This document shows positions 1 to 12,599 of a stretch of 64,000 nucleotides of DNA, piece after piece. Numbering within the stretch: the stretch's first letter is position 1; the number at the start of each line of letters is the position of its first letter. The DNA is from Pseudomonas sp. (GTDB lineage: Bacteria; Pseudomonadota; Gammaproteobacteria; Pseudomonadales; Pseudomonadaceae). The translations under genes and the position numbers were made by a program. The stretch covers positions 1 to 64,000 of the forward strand of contig NZ_JAUYNT010000021.1 of assembly GCF_030698175.1 (NCBI RefSeq), read 5' to 3'. Below the pieces are notes generated by a model. The model saw only the letters and a list, made by a program, of their open reading frames with translations, had not been told where the DNA came from and did not search any database.

Positions 1-62
1 TCGTCCAGTGATACCGGAAACAAACTGTCCTGATTGCGCGCCTCGCCTTGGATGTAATGCAT
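1..62 (-). CDS. IS1182-like transposase, N-terminal fragment cut by window edge
   Basis: The reverse strand from an ATG at position 62 reads MHYIQGEARNQDSLFPVSLD and then leaves the window. This closely resembles the opening of IS1182-family transposases (the GE-RNQ-LFP-LDDLIP type of start), which is family knowledge from memory. Only about 20 residues are visible, so completeness cannot be judged. It reads away from amtB, whose 3' end is intact, so the element would lie in the space beyond that operon. The end of the element is not identifiable; the hairpin just inside may belong to it. Confidence 0.72.
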   Translation of the reverse strand, partial: MHYIQGEARNQDSLFPVSLD

Positions 63-66
63 AACC

Positions 67-99
67 AAAAATGCCCATATCTCACGATATGGGCATTTT
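67..99. terminator. A/T-flanked perfect hairpin between transposase and amtB
   Basis: AAATGCCCATAT and ATATGGGCATTT are perfectly complementary around a short loop, with A and T runs on both sides. It can work as a factor-independent terminator in either direction. It lies about 70 bases beyond the amtB stop and only a few bases before the transposase start, so it may equally be part of the insertion element's end. Confidence 0.7.
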
Positions 100-171
100 C
101 TACATCTCCAGCTCAGACCGCCAGGTTTTCACACAGTCTGAAATCCGGGCGTTTTTTTGTTGCGTAAAAGC

Positions 172-1500
172 TTACAGGTTGTAGCCGCGCTCGTTGTGCA
201 GAGCCAGGTCGAGACCAACGGTTTCTTCTTCTTCAGTAACCCGCAGGCCCATGACCAAGTCAATCAGCTTGAGGATTACGTAGGTCACGATAGCGGTGTA
301 GAGCACGGTGAAGCCAACGCCCTTAGCCTGGGTAATGAACTGATCGAGGATAGTGTTTTCCTCCGAGAACATTGCGCCAAAGCCACCCAAAGCCGGCGCC
401 GCGAACACGCCGGTCAGCAAAGCACCGACGATACCGCCGATACCGTGTACGCCGAATGCGTCCAGCGAATCGTCGTAGCCCAGCTTGCGCTTGAGGCTAG
501 TGGCGCAGAAGAAGCAGATCACCCCAGACGACAGGCCGATCACGATGGCGCCCATCGGGCCACAGGTACCGGCAGCCGGAGTGATGGCCACCAGGCCCGC
601 CACTACACCGGAGGCGATGCCCAGGGCGCTTGGCTTACCGTGGGTCAGCCACTCGGCGAACATCCAGCCCAGGGCTGCGGCAGCGGTAGCGATTTGAGTA
701 ACCAGCATGGCCATACCGGCAGTGCCGTTGGCGGCCACTGCGGAACCGGCGTTGAAGCCGAACCAGCCGACCCACAACATGGCCGCGCCAACCAGGGTGT
801 AACCCAGGTTGTGGGGTGCCATCGAGGTGGTTGGAAAGCCTTTACGCTTGCCCAGGACCAAGCACGCCACCAGGCCAGCCACACCGGCATTGATGTGCAC
901 TACAGTGCCGCCGGCGAAGTCGATTACGCCCATGTCCCACAGAAAACCACCAGCACCGGACCAGACCATGTGCGCTATTGGCGCGTAGACCAGGGTGAAC
1001 CACACGCCCATGAAGATCAGCATGGCGGAGAACTTCATGCGCTCGGCGAAGGCACCGACGATCAGCGCCGGAGTGATGATGGCGAAGGTCATCTGGAACA
1101 TCACAAACACGCTTTCCGGTACGGTCATCGTCAGGCTAGCTGGGGTGATGCCGCTCAAGAAGGCCTTGGACAAACCGCCGACGAAGGAATTCAGGTTAGT
1201 CACCTGTGCTTCCATACCAATGGTGTCGAACGCGATGCTGTAGCCGTAAACGACCCACAGAATGCTGATCAGGCCGGTGATGGCAAAGCATTGCATCATC
1301 ACCGACAGCACGTTTTTCGAGCGCACCATGCCGCCGTAAAACAGCGCCAGGCCAGGAATGGTCATCAACAACACTAGAATGCTGGAGATCAGCATCCACG
1401 AGGTGTCACCGGAGTTCAGTACAACCTCATCCGCCATGGCCAAGCCTGGGGTGACGAGGGACAACAGGGCGCCAAGCCCTGCAACCTTACGTAGCGTCAT
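172..1500 (-). CDS. amtB: Ammonium transporter AmtB
   Basis: Amt/Mep/Rh family channel conducting ammonium/ammonia across the inner membrane. The 442-residue product has a cleavable signal peptide (about residues 1-23, ending GLAMA) and about eleven hydrophobic segments. The twin histidines of the pore are visible in APIAHMVW and in DAFGVHGIGGIVG. It lies 39 bases behind glnK in the same direction, the standard glnK-amtB operon. The PII partner would plug the channel when nitrogen is plentiful. The length is normal for the family. Confidence 0.97.
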   Translation of the reverse strand: MTLRKVAGLGALLSLVTPGLAMADEVVLNSGDTSWMLISSILVLLMTIPGLALFYGGMVRSKNVLSVMMQCFAITGLISILWVVYGYSIAFDTIGMEAQVTNLNSFVGGLSKAFLSGITPASLTMTVPESVFVMFQMTFAIITPALIVGAFAERMKFSAMLIFMGVWFTLVYAPIAHMVWSGAGGFLWDMGVIDFAGGTVVHINAGVAGLVACLVLGKRKGFPTTSMAPHNLGYTLVGAAMLWVGWFGFNAGSAVAANGTAGMAMLVTQIATAAAALGWMFAEWLTHGKPSALGIASGVVAGLVAITPAAGTCGPMGAIVIGLSSGVICFFCATSLKRKLGYDDSLDAFGVHGIGGIVGALLTGVFAAPALGGFGAMFSEENTILDQFITQAKGVGFTVLYTAIVTYVILKLIDLVMGLRVTEEEETVGLDLALHNERGYNL

Positions 1501-1539
1501 AAGTGTATCTCCTGGGGCGTAGGGTTCGGGGCTACGGTT

Positions 1540-2330
<791 letters not shown>

Positions 2331-2603
2331 ATGCTGCCACCCAAAGCCCTGCTCGACGTTATTGGCGCACAAGCGGCGCGCCTGTTCAGCAGCGATGGCC
2401 CACTGCCGCGCAGCGAATTCGAAGCGCAATTTAAAGTGCTGCTGCAAAGCGCTTTCAGCAAACTCGACCTGGTCAGCCGCGATGAGTTCGACAGCCAGAT
2501 GGTGGTCTTAGCCCGTACCCGCTCGCGCCTGGAAGCCCTGGAAACTAAAGTGGCCGAACTGCAAGCCCAGCTAGACTCAGCGCAAAGCTCGCCCGCCGAC
2601 TGA
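2331..2603 (+). CDS. ubiK: Ubiquinone biosynthesis accessory factor UbiK (BMFP family)
   Basis: Small soluble accessory protein of the aerobic ubiquinone pathway that works with UbiJ. The start chosen is ATG 2331, preceded by GGAG eight to eleven bases upstream, giving 90 residues as usual in the family. An in-frame upstream ATG at 2244 would add 29 residues with no family resemblance. The C-terminal half (MVVLARTRSRLEALETKVAEL) is a predicted trimeric coiled coil. It lies between glnK and comM, the order known in P. aeruginosa. Confidence 0.9.
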   Translation: MLPPKALLDVIGAQAARLFSSDGPLPRSEFEAQFKVLLQSAFSKLDLVSRDEFDSQMVVLARTRSRLEALETKVAELQAQLDSAQSSPAD

Positions 2604-2642
2604 TCAACTGATCGACGCGGACGACCTGATCAAGGAGCGATC

Positions 2643-4136
2643 ATGTCTCTAGCTATCGTCCACAGCCGCGCTCAAGTCGGCATCGAGGCTCCGGCGGTTA
2701 CCGTCGAAGCCCATCTGGCCAACGGCCTGCCCTCCCTGGCCTTGGTGGGGCTGCCGGAAGCGGCGGTGAAAGAGAGCAAGGATCGGGTGCGCAGTGCCAT
2801 CCTCAATTGCGGCTTCGACTTCCCCGCGCGGCGCATCACCCTCAATCTGGCCCCGGCCGACTTGCCCAAAGATGGCGGCCGCTTCGACCTGGCAATTGCT
2901 TTGGGCATTCTGGCCGCCAGCGAGCAGGTACCGGCCGCGGCCTTGGCCAACCTCGAATGCCTTGGCGAGTTGGCGCTGTCCGGCGCCCTGCGACCGATTC
3001 AAGGCGTGTTGCCCGCCGCCTTGGCCGCCCGCGCAGCCGGGCGCACCTTAGTGGTGCCGCGCGCCAACGCCGAAGAAGCCTGCCTGGCCTCGGGCCTGCA
3101 AGTGCTGGCCGTCGAACACCTGCTGGAGCTGGCGGCGCACCTGAATGGCCGGACACCGCTGCAGCCCTATCAGCCCGTCGGCCTGCTGCGCATCGTGCGG
3201 CCCTACCCGGACCTGGCCGAAGTGCAGGGCCAGAGCGCGGCCAAACGGGCCTTAATTATTGCCGCGGCCGGCGCCCACAATTTACTTTTCTCCGGCCCGC
3301 CCGGCACCGGCAAAACCCTACTGGCCAGCCGTCTGCCAGGCTTATTGCCGCCACTGAATGAACAGGAAGCCCTGGAAGTCGCGGCGATTCATTCGGTGGC
3401 CAGTTACGCGCCGCTGGATGCCTGGCCGCAGCGACCATTCAGACACCCCCATCACTCGGCCTCGGGTCCGGCACTGGTCGGTGGCGGCAGCCGGCCACAG
3501 CCGGGCGAGATCACCCTGGCTCACCACGGCATTTTATTTTTGGATGAATTGCCCGAGTTTGATCGCAAGGTACTGGAGGTGCTGCGTGAACCCCTGGAAA
3601 GCGGCGAGATAGTGATTGCCCGCGCCCGCGACAAGGTGCGTTTCCCCGCGCGCTTCCAACTGGTGGCGGCGATGAATCCCTGCCCCTGCGGCTACCTCGG
3701 CGACCCCAGTGGCCGTTGTCGCTGCAGCAGCGAGCAGGTGCAGCGTTATCGCGGCAAGCTCTCTGGGCCGCTGCTGGATCGCATCGACCTGCACCTGCAC
3801 GTCGCCCGCGAGGCTACGGCCCTCAATGCGCCGCCCAGCAGTGATAGCAGCGCGGCAGCCGCCAGTCAGGTGGCCGCCGCCCGGCAACTGCAAAACGATC
3901 GGCAAGGCTGCGCCAATGCCTTTCTCGACCTCAAGCAATTGCGCCAGCACTGCGTCCTTGAGCGCCATGATCAAGACTGGCTGGAAACCGCCTGCGAACG
4001 CCTCGGTCTGTCGCTGCGCGCCGCCCATCGGGTGCTGAAAGTGGCGCGTACCCTGGCCGATCTGGAAGCCCTGGAACAGATCGGCCGTGCGCAGCTGGCC
4101 GAGGCCCTGCAGTATCGCCCCAGCACCCAGGCTTGA
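2643..4136 (+). CDS. comM: ComM/YifB-family Mg-chelatase-like AAA+ ATPase
   Basis: Protein of 497 residues with an N-terminal ChlI-like domain, a central AAA+ module (Walker A GPPGTGKT at 218-225, Walker B in ILFLDELPEF) and a C-terminal Mg-chelatase domain. In Vibrio and Haemophilus, ComM is a hexameric helicase promoting branch migration during natural transformation; pseudomonads carry it widely. A cysteine cluster (NPCPCGYLGDP...CRCSS) resembles the family's zinc-finger-like insertion. The start has a good GGAG eleven bases upstream. It ends two bases from the convergent LysR gene. Confidence 0.94.
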   Translation: MSLAIVHSRAQVGIEAPAVTVEAHLANGLPSLALVGLPEAAVKESKDRVRSAILNCGFDFPARRITLNLAPADLPKDGGRFDLAIALGILAASEQVPAAALANLECLGELALSGALRPIQGVLPAALAARAAGRTLVVPRANAEEACLASGLQVLAVEHLLELAAHLNGRTPLQPYQPVGLLRIVRPYPDLAEVQGQSAAKRALIIAAAGAHNLLFSGPPGTGKTLLASRLPGLLPPLNEQEALEVAAIHSVASYAPLDAWPQRPFRHPHHSASGPALVGGGSRPQPGEITLAHHGILFLDELPEFDRKVLEVLREPLESGEIVIARARDKVRFPARFQLVAAMNPCPCGYLGDPSGRCRCSSEQVQRYRGKLSGPLLDRIDLHLHVAREATALNAPPSSDSSAAAASQVAAARQLQNDRQGCANAFLDLKQLRQHCVLERHDQDWLETACERLGLSLRAAHRVLKVARTLADLEALEQIGRAQLAEALQYRPSTQA

Positions 4137-4138
4137 GC

Positions 4139-5062
4139 TTAACTAGGCCCGAGCCGCTGCACCGCCGGCAAGCGCAGCCCGGCAATATCGGCCAGCAGGT
4201 AGTCGCGCAGCCGCTCGAAGCGCTGCTGGCCACGGCGCGCTTTGGGCCACACCAGCGAGTAGTTGCAACCGCTGTACACTGCCGTCGGCCAGGGCAGGGC
4301 CAGCCGGCCTTGCTCGACGTCCTCGGCGACCAGCAGTAAATCGCCAATCGATACCCCGTAACCACGGGCGGCGGCGACTATGCCCAGCTCCAGCATGTCG
4401 AACACCTGGCCGCTTTTCAGCGGCACCTGCTCGCTCAGGCCCATGGCCTGCAACCACTGGCGCCAGTCGCGACGATCCGGGGTCGGGTGCAGCTGCTCGG
4501 AGGCCTGCAGGCGCGCCACATCCCAAGCGCCGTCGGTCACGGCCTCAGGTGCGCAAACCGGAATCAGCCATTCCTCGAACAAGGTGACGTGCTCCCACTC
4601 CGCCGGGAAAGTACCGTCATTGAGCAGCACCGCGCAGTCGAAGGGTTCGCGCTCAAAGTCGACTCTATCGACATCCATCCAAGCAGCCGTCAGCTGCACC
4701 TCGATGTCCGGGTGCTGCAGACGAAACCGCGACAGCCGCGCCAATAACCAGCGCATGGTCAGGGTCGAGGGCGCCTTCAAGCGCAGCGCGCCTTCATCAC
4801 TGCGCAGGCTGGCACAGGCCGCTTGCAGGGCGCTGAAGCCTTGCTGCAAACCGGGTAGCAGCAACCGGCCGGACTCAGTCAGGCGCAAGCCACGCCCGGC
4901 ACGCTCGAACAACCGACAGCCAAAATCGGTCTCCAGGGTACGCACATGCCGGCTGACCGCACTTTGGGTGATCGCCAGCTCATGGGCAGCGCGGGTATAG
5001 GACAGATGACGGGCAGCGGCCTCGAAAGCGCGCAGCGCATAGAGCGGTGCGAGACGGCTCAT
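4139..5062 (-). CDS. LysR-family transcriptional regulator (GcvA-like)
   Basis: The N-terminal winged helix-turn-helix (LYALRAFEAAARHLSYTRAA... ITQSAVSRHVRTLE) is followed by a LysR substrate-binding domain. The start at 5062 (MSRLAPLYALRAF) gives 307 residues, the normal LysR length; an upstream in-frame ATG adds 46 residues of hydrophobic sequence that do not fit the family. It is divergent from the MATE efflux gene with about 127 bases between, the usual arrangement of a LysR regulator and its target. The effector is unknown. Confidence 0.9.
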   Translation of the reverse strand: MSRLAPLYALRAFEAAARHLSYTRAAHELAITQSAVSRHVRTLETDFGCRLFERAGRGLRLTESGRLLLPGLQQGFSALQAACASLRSDEGALRLKAPSTLTMRWLLARLSRFRLQHPDIEVQLTAAWMDVDRVDFEREPFDCAVLLNDGTFPAEWEHVTLFEEWLIPVCAPEAVTDGAWDVARLQASEQLHPTPDRRDWRQWLQAMGLSEQVPLKSGQVFDMLELGIVAAARGYGVSIGDLLLVAEDVEQGRLALPWPTAVYSGCNYSLVWPKARRGQQRFERLRDYLLADIAGLRLPAVQRLGPS

Positions 5063-5189
5063 AGATGAGTAAAACTCATTACTGGCATGGCTTTTATCCT
5101 TTTGTGGCGTGACCTTTACCGCGCCCAGAATAGCCACTATTGCCAGCGCCAGGACAGCCCCAGGCGCGCACAACTGATGACTTGTAATT

Positions 5190-6578
5190 ATGTCTAGCAA
5201 CCTGCGTCACGAACTTTCCGCGCTCCTGCGGCTGGCCGGCCCACTGATCGCGGCGCAACTGGCCCATGTGTTGATGGTGTTTACCGACACGGTGATGATG
5301 GGCCTGCTCGGACCGGCCCAGCTGGCTGCCGGCGCCTTGGGCGCGGCCAGTTACAACCTGGTGTCGATTTTTTGCGTCGGGGTGATGGCGGCGGTCGGCA
5401 ACTTGGTGGCGATCCGGCATGGCGCCGGCGACGCGCAAGGGGTGCGCAGCATGACCCAGGCAGGGATCTGGATTGCGGTGATTCTGGCCCTGATCGCCGG
5501 CCTGCTGCTGTGGCAAGCCACACCTTGGCTGCGCCTAGCCGGCCAGCAAGAGGTCAACATTGTTGGCGCCATGAGTTTTTTGCAGACGCTGATTTTTGCC
5601 TTGCCCGGCTATCTGTTATTTATGGCCTTGCGCGGTTTTACCTGCGCCCTGGGCCGGCCCGGCCCGGTACTGGCAATCAGCGTTGGCGGGGCGTTGGCTA
5701 ACTTCGTCCTCAACTACGGGCTGATCAAAGGCCTGTTTGGCCTGCCGCAAATCGGCCTGGCCGGCATTGGTCTGGTCACTGCCGTGGTGATGAATGCCAT
5801 GGCCGTGCTGCTGGCGCTGTATATCCGCTGGCACAGCTTCTACCAGCCCTGGCCACTGCTGCGCGGCTTGCTCGGCACGCCGCTTTCGGCCCTGCGGGAA
5901 AACCTGCGTTTGGGCCTGCCGATTGGCGGCACCTATGTGGTCGAGTCGAGCCTGTTTTTTATCGCCGCGCTGTGCATGGGCGCGCTCGGCAGCACCGAGC
6001 TGGCCGCCCACCAGATCGCCCTGCAGGCGGTGTATGTGGTGTTTATGATCCCGGTGGGGCTGTCCTATGCCGCCAGTTTGCGCATCGGCCAGCACTTTGG
6101 CGCGCAACGTTGGCAGGCCGCCCGGCAGACCGGGCGCTTGGCCATCGGCCTGGGCGCCGCCTGTATGCTCGGCTTTGCGCTGCTGTTCTGGCTGGCGCCG
6201 CATTGGGTGATTGGCCTGTTTCTCGATGCTGCCGACAGCGCCAATCGCCCGGTGATTGAGCTGGCCGTCAGCCTGCTGGCCATCGCCGCCTGGTTTGAGC
6301 TGTTCGACGGTCTGCAAACCATCGCCATGGGCGCCATTCGCGGCCTGAAAGACGCCAAGACCACCTTGCTAGTGGGCCTGATTTGCTACTGGGGGATTGG
6401 CGCGCCGGCGGCGTGGCTGTTGGCCTTTACCTTCGGCTGGGGCGCTCAGGGGGTGTGGTGGGGCTTGGCGATTGGCCTGGCCACCGCCGCATTCGGCCTG
6501 ACCTTGAGTTTCGAATGGAAGACCGCGCGGCTGTTGCGGCCTGAGCCTGTAGCTCGTAGCCCAGCACTGCAGCTATAA
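5190..6578 (+). CDS. MATE-family multidrug/cation efflux transporter (NorM-like)
   Basis: An inner-membrane antiporter of 462 residues with about twelve hydrophobic segments in two repeated halves. The start LLRLAGPLIAAQLAHVLMVF and the FTDTVMMGLLG segment are typical of NorM-type MATE proteins, which export cationic drugs in exchange for Na+ or H+. It is divergent from a LysR gene that probably controls it. A palindromic repeat rather than a T-rich terminator follows. The substrate cannot be read from the sequence. Confidence 0.93.
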   Translation: MSSNLRHELSALLRLAGPLIAAQLAHVLMVFTDTVMMGLLGPAQLAAGALGAASYNLVSIFCVGVMAAVGNLVAIRHGAGDAQGVRSMTQAGIWIAVILALIAGLLLWQATPWLRLAGQQEVNIVGAMSFLQTLIFALPGYLLFMALRGFTCALGRPGPVLAISVGGALANFVLNYGLIKGLFGLPQIGLAGIGLVTAVVMNAMAVLLALYIRWHSFYQPWPLLRGLLGTPLSALRENLRLGLPIGGTYVVESSLFFIAALCMGALGSTELAAHQIALQAVYVVFMIPVGLSYAASLRIGQHFGAQRWQAARQTGRLAIGLGAACMLGFALLFWLAPHWVIGLFLDAADSANRPVIELAVSLLAIAAWFELFDGLQTIAMGAIRGLKDAKTTLLVGLICYWGIGAPAAWLLAFTFGWGAQGVWWGLAIGLATAAFGLTLSFEWKTARLLRPEPVARSPALQL

Positions 6579-6627
6579 AGACTGAAACCGCTCGGTGGTT
6601 ACGCGGCGCACTGACTGCGCGGCGAGT

Positions 6628-6726
6628 TCGTAGGATGGGTTAGCCGCGCAGCGGCGTAACCCATCGATTGGATCTTGAAGGTCTTGCGCACAGCATGGGT
6701 ATCGCTGCGCTCAACCCATCCTACGA
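6628..6726. repeat. Palindromic intergenic repeat (TAGGATGGGTT type)
   Basis: TCGTAGGATGGGTT at 6628-6641 and its exact reverse complement at 6713-6726 bound a 99-base element with an inner inverted repeat (GGTTAGCCGC / GCGGCGTAACC). It belongs to the family seen again at 20859, 31618, 40446 and 56428. It separates two convergent genes and may help end transcription. Confidence 0.85.
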
Positions 6727-6748
6727 CTCGACAATCAACTCGGGGCGA

Positions 6749-8419
6749 TTACAGCGACAACTTGGTCAGCAAAGGCTGGCGCTGGCCGAACACCAGAAAG
6801 CGCGCCAGCTCGTTGAGCGGCAGCGCCTTGCTGATTAGGTAACCCTGCACCTGGTCGCAGCCAAATTGGCGCAGCAGGGCCAGCTGCTCGGGGCTTTCGA
6901 CACCCTCGGCAACCACTTGCAGATGCAGGTTATGGGCAAGGTTGATCATCGCCTGCACCAGCTGATAACTCTGCGGTTGCGCACCCATGCCGGCGACGAA
7001 GCTCTTGTCGATTTTCAGCAGGGTGATCGGCAGGCTGTGCAGGTGCACAAAAGACGAGAAGCCGGTGCCAAAGTCATCCAACGAGAAGCGCACGCCCAGC
7101 TCGCCCAGCGCCTGCATGGTTTGTTGCACCTGATCGATGCGGCGCATCACCGCGGTTTCGGTCAGTTCAAACTCCAGCCACTGCGCCTCGACGCCGCGCT
7201 CGGCAATCAGTCGGCTGAGGGTCGGCAGCAGCAGGCTGTCCTGGAACTGGCGAAACGACAGATTGATCGCCATATGCAGCGGCGGCAGGCCACGACCACG
7301 CAGCCACTGCATGTCACGCAGCGCACGGGAAATCACCCAGTAACCGAGCGGCACTATCAGCCCGGTTTCTTCCGCCAGCGGGATAAATTCATCCGGGCCG
7401 AGCAAGCCATGCTGGCTGTGCTGCCAACGCACCAAGGCTTCCAGCCCGAGCACCTCTCCCGTGTGCAGGCACAACCGCGGCTGGTAATGCAGCTCCAGCT
7501 CATCGCGGCGCAAGGCCCGGCGCAATTGGCTTTCCAGCTCGGCGCGACTCTGCTCGCTGCGACTATTGCGCGGATCAAATAGGCTAAAACTGCAGCCCAC
7601 GCTGAGTTTGGCTTGTTGCATGGCGATATGCGCATGCCACATCAAGGCGTCGGCACCGACCTCGGCACTGGCAAAGGCCAAGCCGATGCTGGCGCCAATC
7701 AGCAAGCTCTCGCCATCCACCCAATAAGGCTCGGCCAGGGCTTGGGTCACGCGCTCAAGCAGCCGCTCAGCCCGCTGCGGATCCAGGCGTACGTCCAGCA
7801 GCAGAGCAAATTCGTCGCCACCCAAGCGGGCCAGATGATCGCAAGCTTCCAGTTGCTCGCGCAAACGCGCCACTACTTGCAGCAGCAGGCGATCACCGGC
7901 CTGATAACCAAGGGCGTCGTTGGCGTGACGAAAGTTATCTAAATCCAGATGCGCCAGCGCCAGCCCGCTGCCGCAGAACTCGCTGAGCTGCACGCTGAGC
8001 AAGGTCTGAAAACCCTGGCGATTGGCGATGCCGGTCAGTGGGTCGTGCTCCGCCAGGCGCTGCAGGGTGCTTTTTAATTTGGCGTTTTCCCCGGCGTAGC
8101 GCATGCAGCGGCGCAATACCGCCGCCGTTAAGGTGCTGCGCACCAGCCAGTCACAGACCCCGGCCGGGGCCAGCTCGGGCTCGGCCTCCAGCAGCAATAC
8201 GGTCGGTAGCGGGCAATGCCCCAGCGCCGGCAAACACTCAGGAGTACAAAGCAACAGGCCCTGATGGGGCTGATCAAACAGGCTGCAGGCGGCCTCCCAC
8301 GAGGGGGCAGTAATCAGTCGCGACGGGCTAGCGAGTTGCGCCAAAGCATCGCGCAAAGGTTGCGCCCACTCGGCGGACTCAGTCAGCAGGACTAATTGCA
8401 GATCGACATGCGCGGACAA
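6749..8419 (-). CDS. GGDEF/EAL cyclic-di-GMP protein
   Basis: The 556-residue product has an N-terminal receiver-like region without a clear phospho-acceptor (1-115), a GGDEF domain with an intact GGDEF motif at 200-204, and an EAL domain. The EAL domain carries EALVRW at 327, ELTET at 418, DDFGTGFSS at 448 and AEGVES at 504, so the phosphodiesterase residues look complete. The inhibitory RxxD site before GGDEF is replaced by EACD. The position next to rep matches PA5295 (ProE), an exopolysaccharide-controlling phosphodiesterase, by remembered synteny. It is probably a cytoplasmic c-di-GMP hydrolase. Confidence 0.93.
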   Translation of the reverse strand: MSAHVDLQLVLLTESAEWAQPLRDALAQLASPSRLITAPSWEAACSLFDQPHQGLLLCTPECLPALGHCPLPTVLLLEAEPELAPAGVCDWLVRSTLTAAVLRRCMRYAGENAKLKSTLQRLAEHDPLTGIANRQGFQTLLSVQLSEFCGSGLALAHLDLDNFRHANDALGYQAGDRLLLQVVARLREQLEACDHLARLGGDEFALLLDVRLDPQRAERLLERVTQALAEPYWVDGESLLIGASIGLAFASAEVGADALMWHAHIAMQQAKLSVGCSFSLFDPRNSRSEQSRAELESQLRRALRRDELELHYQPRLCLHTGEVLGLEALVRWQHSQHGLLGPDEFIPLAEETGLIVPLGYWVISRALRDMQWLRGRGLPPLHMAINLSFRQFQDSLLLPTLSRLIAERGVEAQWLEFELTETAVMRRIDQVQQTMQALGELGVRFSLDDFGTGFSSFVHLHSLPITLLKIDKSFVAGMGAQPQSYQLVQAMINLAHNLHLQVVAEGVESPEQLALLRQFGCDQVQGYLISKALPLNELARFLVFGQRQPLLTKLSL

Positions 8420-8691
8420 ACAACCCCCCGAGGGTCAAAAAATAGTGGTGGTATTGGCTGCCACCTGCGCCGTTATCGGCGTCATTTTGTGCGCGCGTCC
8501 CTGTGCTGCGCCGATTAGCTTGCGCGAAAGCGTGGGCCTCGGCAACCGCCGAGACCCGGCACATGCGTACTTAATCGCCGCAAGCGCCGAACACCACACA
8601 TTCTGCGCAAGCCAGCCGAGCTTCCCAGCGGTCACTGCTAGCGCCTCGACCCTGCTAAAATGCCCGCCCTCCTCCGCTGGGCCTTTCGTCG

Positions 8692-11362
<2,671 letters not shown>

Positions 11363-11380
11363 CGGCAAAAGTTGGCAGCC

Positions 11381-11409
11381 AAAAAAAACCGCCCGAGGGC
11401 GGTTTTTTC
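11381..11409. terminator. Bidirectional terminator between xpt and cytochrome c5
   Basis: AAAAAACCGCCC-GA-GGGCGGTTTTTT is a GC-rich stem with A and T runs on both sides, placed between the convergent xpt and cytochrome genes. It can end transcripts from both. Confidence 0.93.
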
Positions 11410-11422
11410 ATTCCGGCTTAAC

Positions 11423-11866
11423 TTACAGGCCAGACATTTGCACGATGGCACCTTTCAACTCGTCATCCGAGCAAGTAGCGCAGGAGCCTTTGGGCGGCAT
11501 AGCATTGATGCCGGCAATGGCGGATTTGAGCAAGCCATCAACGCCACCCTTAGCCCCGGCACGGGTCTTCCAGGCCGCGCCGTCACCCACTTTCGGAGCA
11601 CCCAAAACGCCGGAGGTGTGGCAAGCGCCACAGTATTTGGTCACGACTTCGGCACCCGTCAGCGCCGGGCCTGCAGCAGCAACGGCAACAGCGCCTACGC
11701 CTTTGCACTCTTCACCGGTGATGCAGACTTGGCCAACCGGCTTGATCCGCTCGGCAATGGCCGCTTCTTGCGGCGACACAGTTGCAGCGGTAACGGTCTG
11801 CGCGCTCACTGCCCACAGGGCCAAAACAGCAACTTGTGCAGTCAGAATTTTTTTGATCAGGTTCAC
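11423..11866 (-). CDS. Periplasmic cytochrome c5
   Basis: A mono-haem class I cytochrome with the haem site CGACH and the second cysteine pair (GSCATCSDDEL) typical of c5, plus an extra pair in CITGEEC. A GTG start at 11866 gives 147 residues beginning with a signal peptide (NLIKKILTAQVAVLALWAVSA); a GAGGG lies about ten bases upstream. The longer ATG frame would place 30 odd residues before the signal peptide. It probably carries electrons in the periplasm. The gene position fits cycB/PA5300 by remembered synteny. Confidence 0.9.
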   Translation of the reverse strand: MNLIKKILTAQVAVLALWAVSAQTVTAATVSPQEAAIAERIKPVGQVCITGEECKGVGAVAVAAAGPALTGAEVVTKYCGACHTSGVLGAPKVGDGAAWKTRAGAKGGVDGLLKSAIAGINAMPPKGSCATCSDDELKGAIVQMSGL

Positions 11867-11998
11867 GCGTACACCCTCGTCGTGGCTAGTCAGGCCCGCG
11901 ACCACGGTATGCGCGAGCTTGAGCAGTATAGCGATAAGCCCTGCGCGCCGAAACAACCCAAAGTGTCGCAGGGTTATTTCGGGGGCAGGTGTCCTGTC

Positions 11999-12547
11999 TT
12001 AGAAGTTTGCTGGGGTAGTGGCGCTGATCAGCCGCGCGGGCTGGTCGAACGGATTGCGAAAGCGATGGGGCTTGCTGCTTTCGAAGTAGTAGCTGTCGCC
12101 CGGCTCGAGGATAAACACCTCGCTGCCCACAGTCAGCTCTAGCCGGCCCTCAACCAAGACACCGGCTTCTTCGCCAATGTGATTGAGCATCTCGGCACCG
12201 GTATCGGCGGCTGGCGGATAGGTTTCATCGAGAAACGACAAGGCCCGCACCTGATGCCCTTTGCCGACCAGCTTCATGCTCACCGCACCGCTGGACAGCT
12301 CCAGCAATTCATCGGCTTTGTAGACGATCTGCACGGCATCACCGTCGTCTGATTCGCTGGCAAAAAACTCGACCATCGACATTGGAATGCCGCCGAGTAC
12401 TTTCTTCAGCGAACTGATCGAGGGGCTGACGCTGTTTTTCTCAATCATCGAGATAGTGCTATTGGTAACCCCTGCCCGTTTGGCGAGTTCACGCTGGGAA
12501 AGGCCCTTGAGCTTGCGAATGGTCTGCAGTCGAACACCGACGTCCAA
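11999..12547 (-). CDS. pauR: XRE-cupin regulator, PuuR/PauR-like
   Basis: An N-terminal XRE helix-turn-helix (LSQRELAKRAGVTNSTISMI, residues about 16-35) and a C-terminal cupin sensor domain (GEEAGVLVEGRLELTVG...EPGDSYYFES) make 182 residues. This is the architecture of PuuR and of P. aeruginosa PauR, repressors of polyamine catabolism; the HTH region is almost identical to remembered PauR. It sits beside the dad locus and a few kilobases from oxidase, dehydrogenase and transaminase genes that it plausibly controls. A Puu-box-like sequence lies 53 bases upstream, suggesting autoregulation. Confidence 0.92.
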   Translation of the reverse strand: MDVGVRLQTIRKLKGLSQRELAKRAGVTNSTISMIEKNSVSPSISSLKKVLGGIPMSMVEFFASESDDGDAVQIVYKADELLELSSGAVSMKLVGKGHQVRALSFLDETYPPAADTGAEMLNHIGEEAGVLVEGRLELTVGSEVFILEPGDSYYFESSKPHRFRNPFDQPARLISATTPANF

Positions 12548-12599
12548 TGTTGGAGTACCTCTATAGCGAGAGCGAAAAGTGCCGCTATCATGGCAACAG

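Noticed and set aside
157..1377. 406-residue open frame on the forward strand
   Set aside because: It is the antisense shadow of amtB; its protein is rich in His/Gln/Gly with no family pattern, while amtB is unmistakable.
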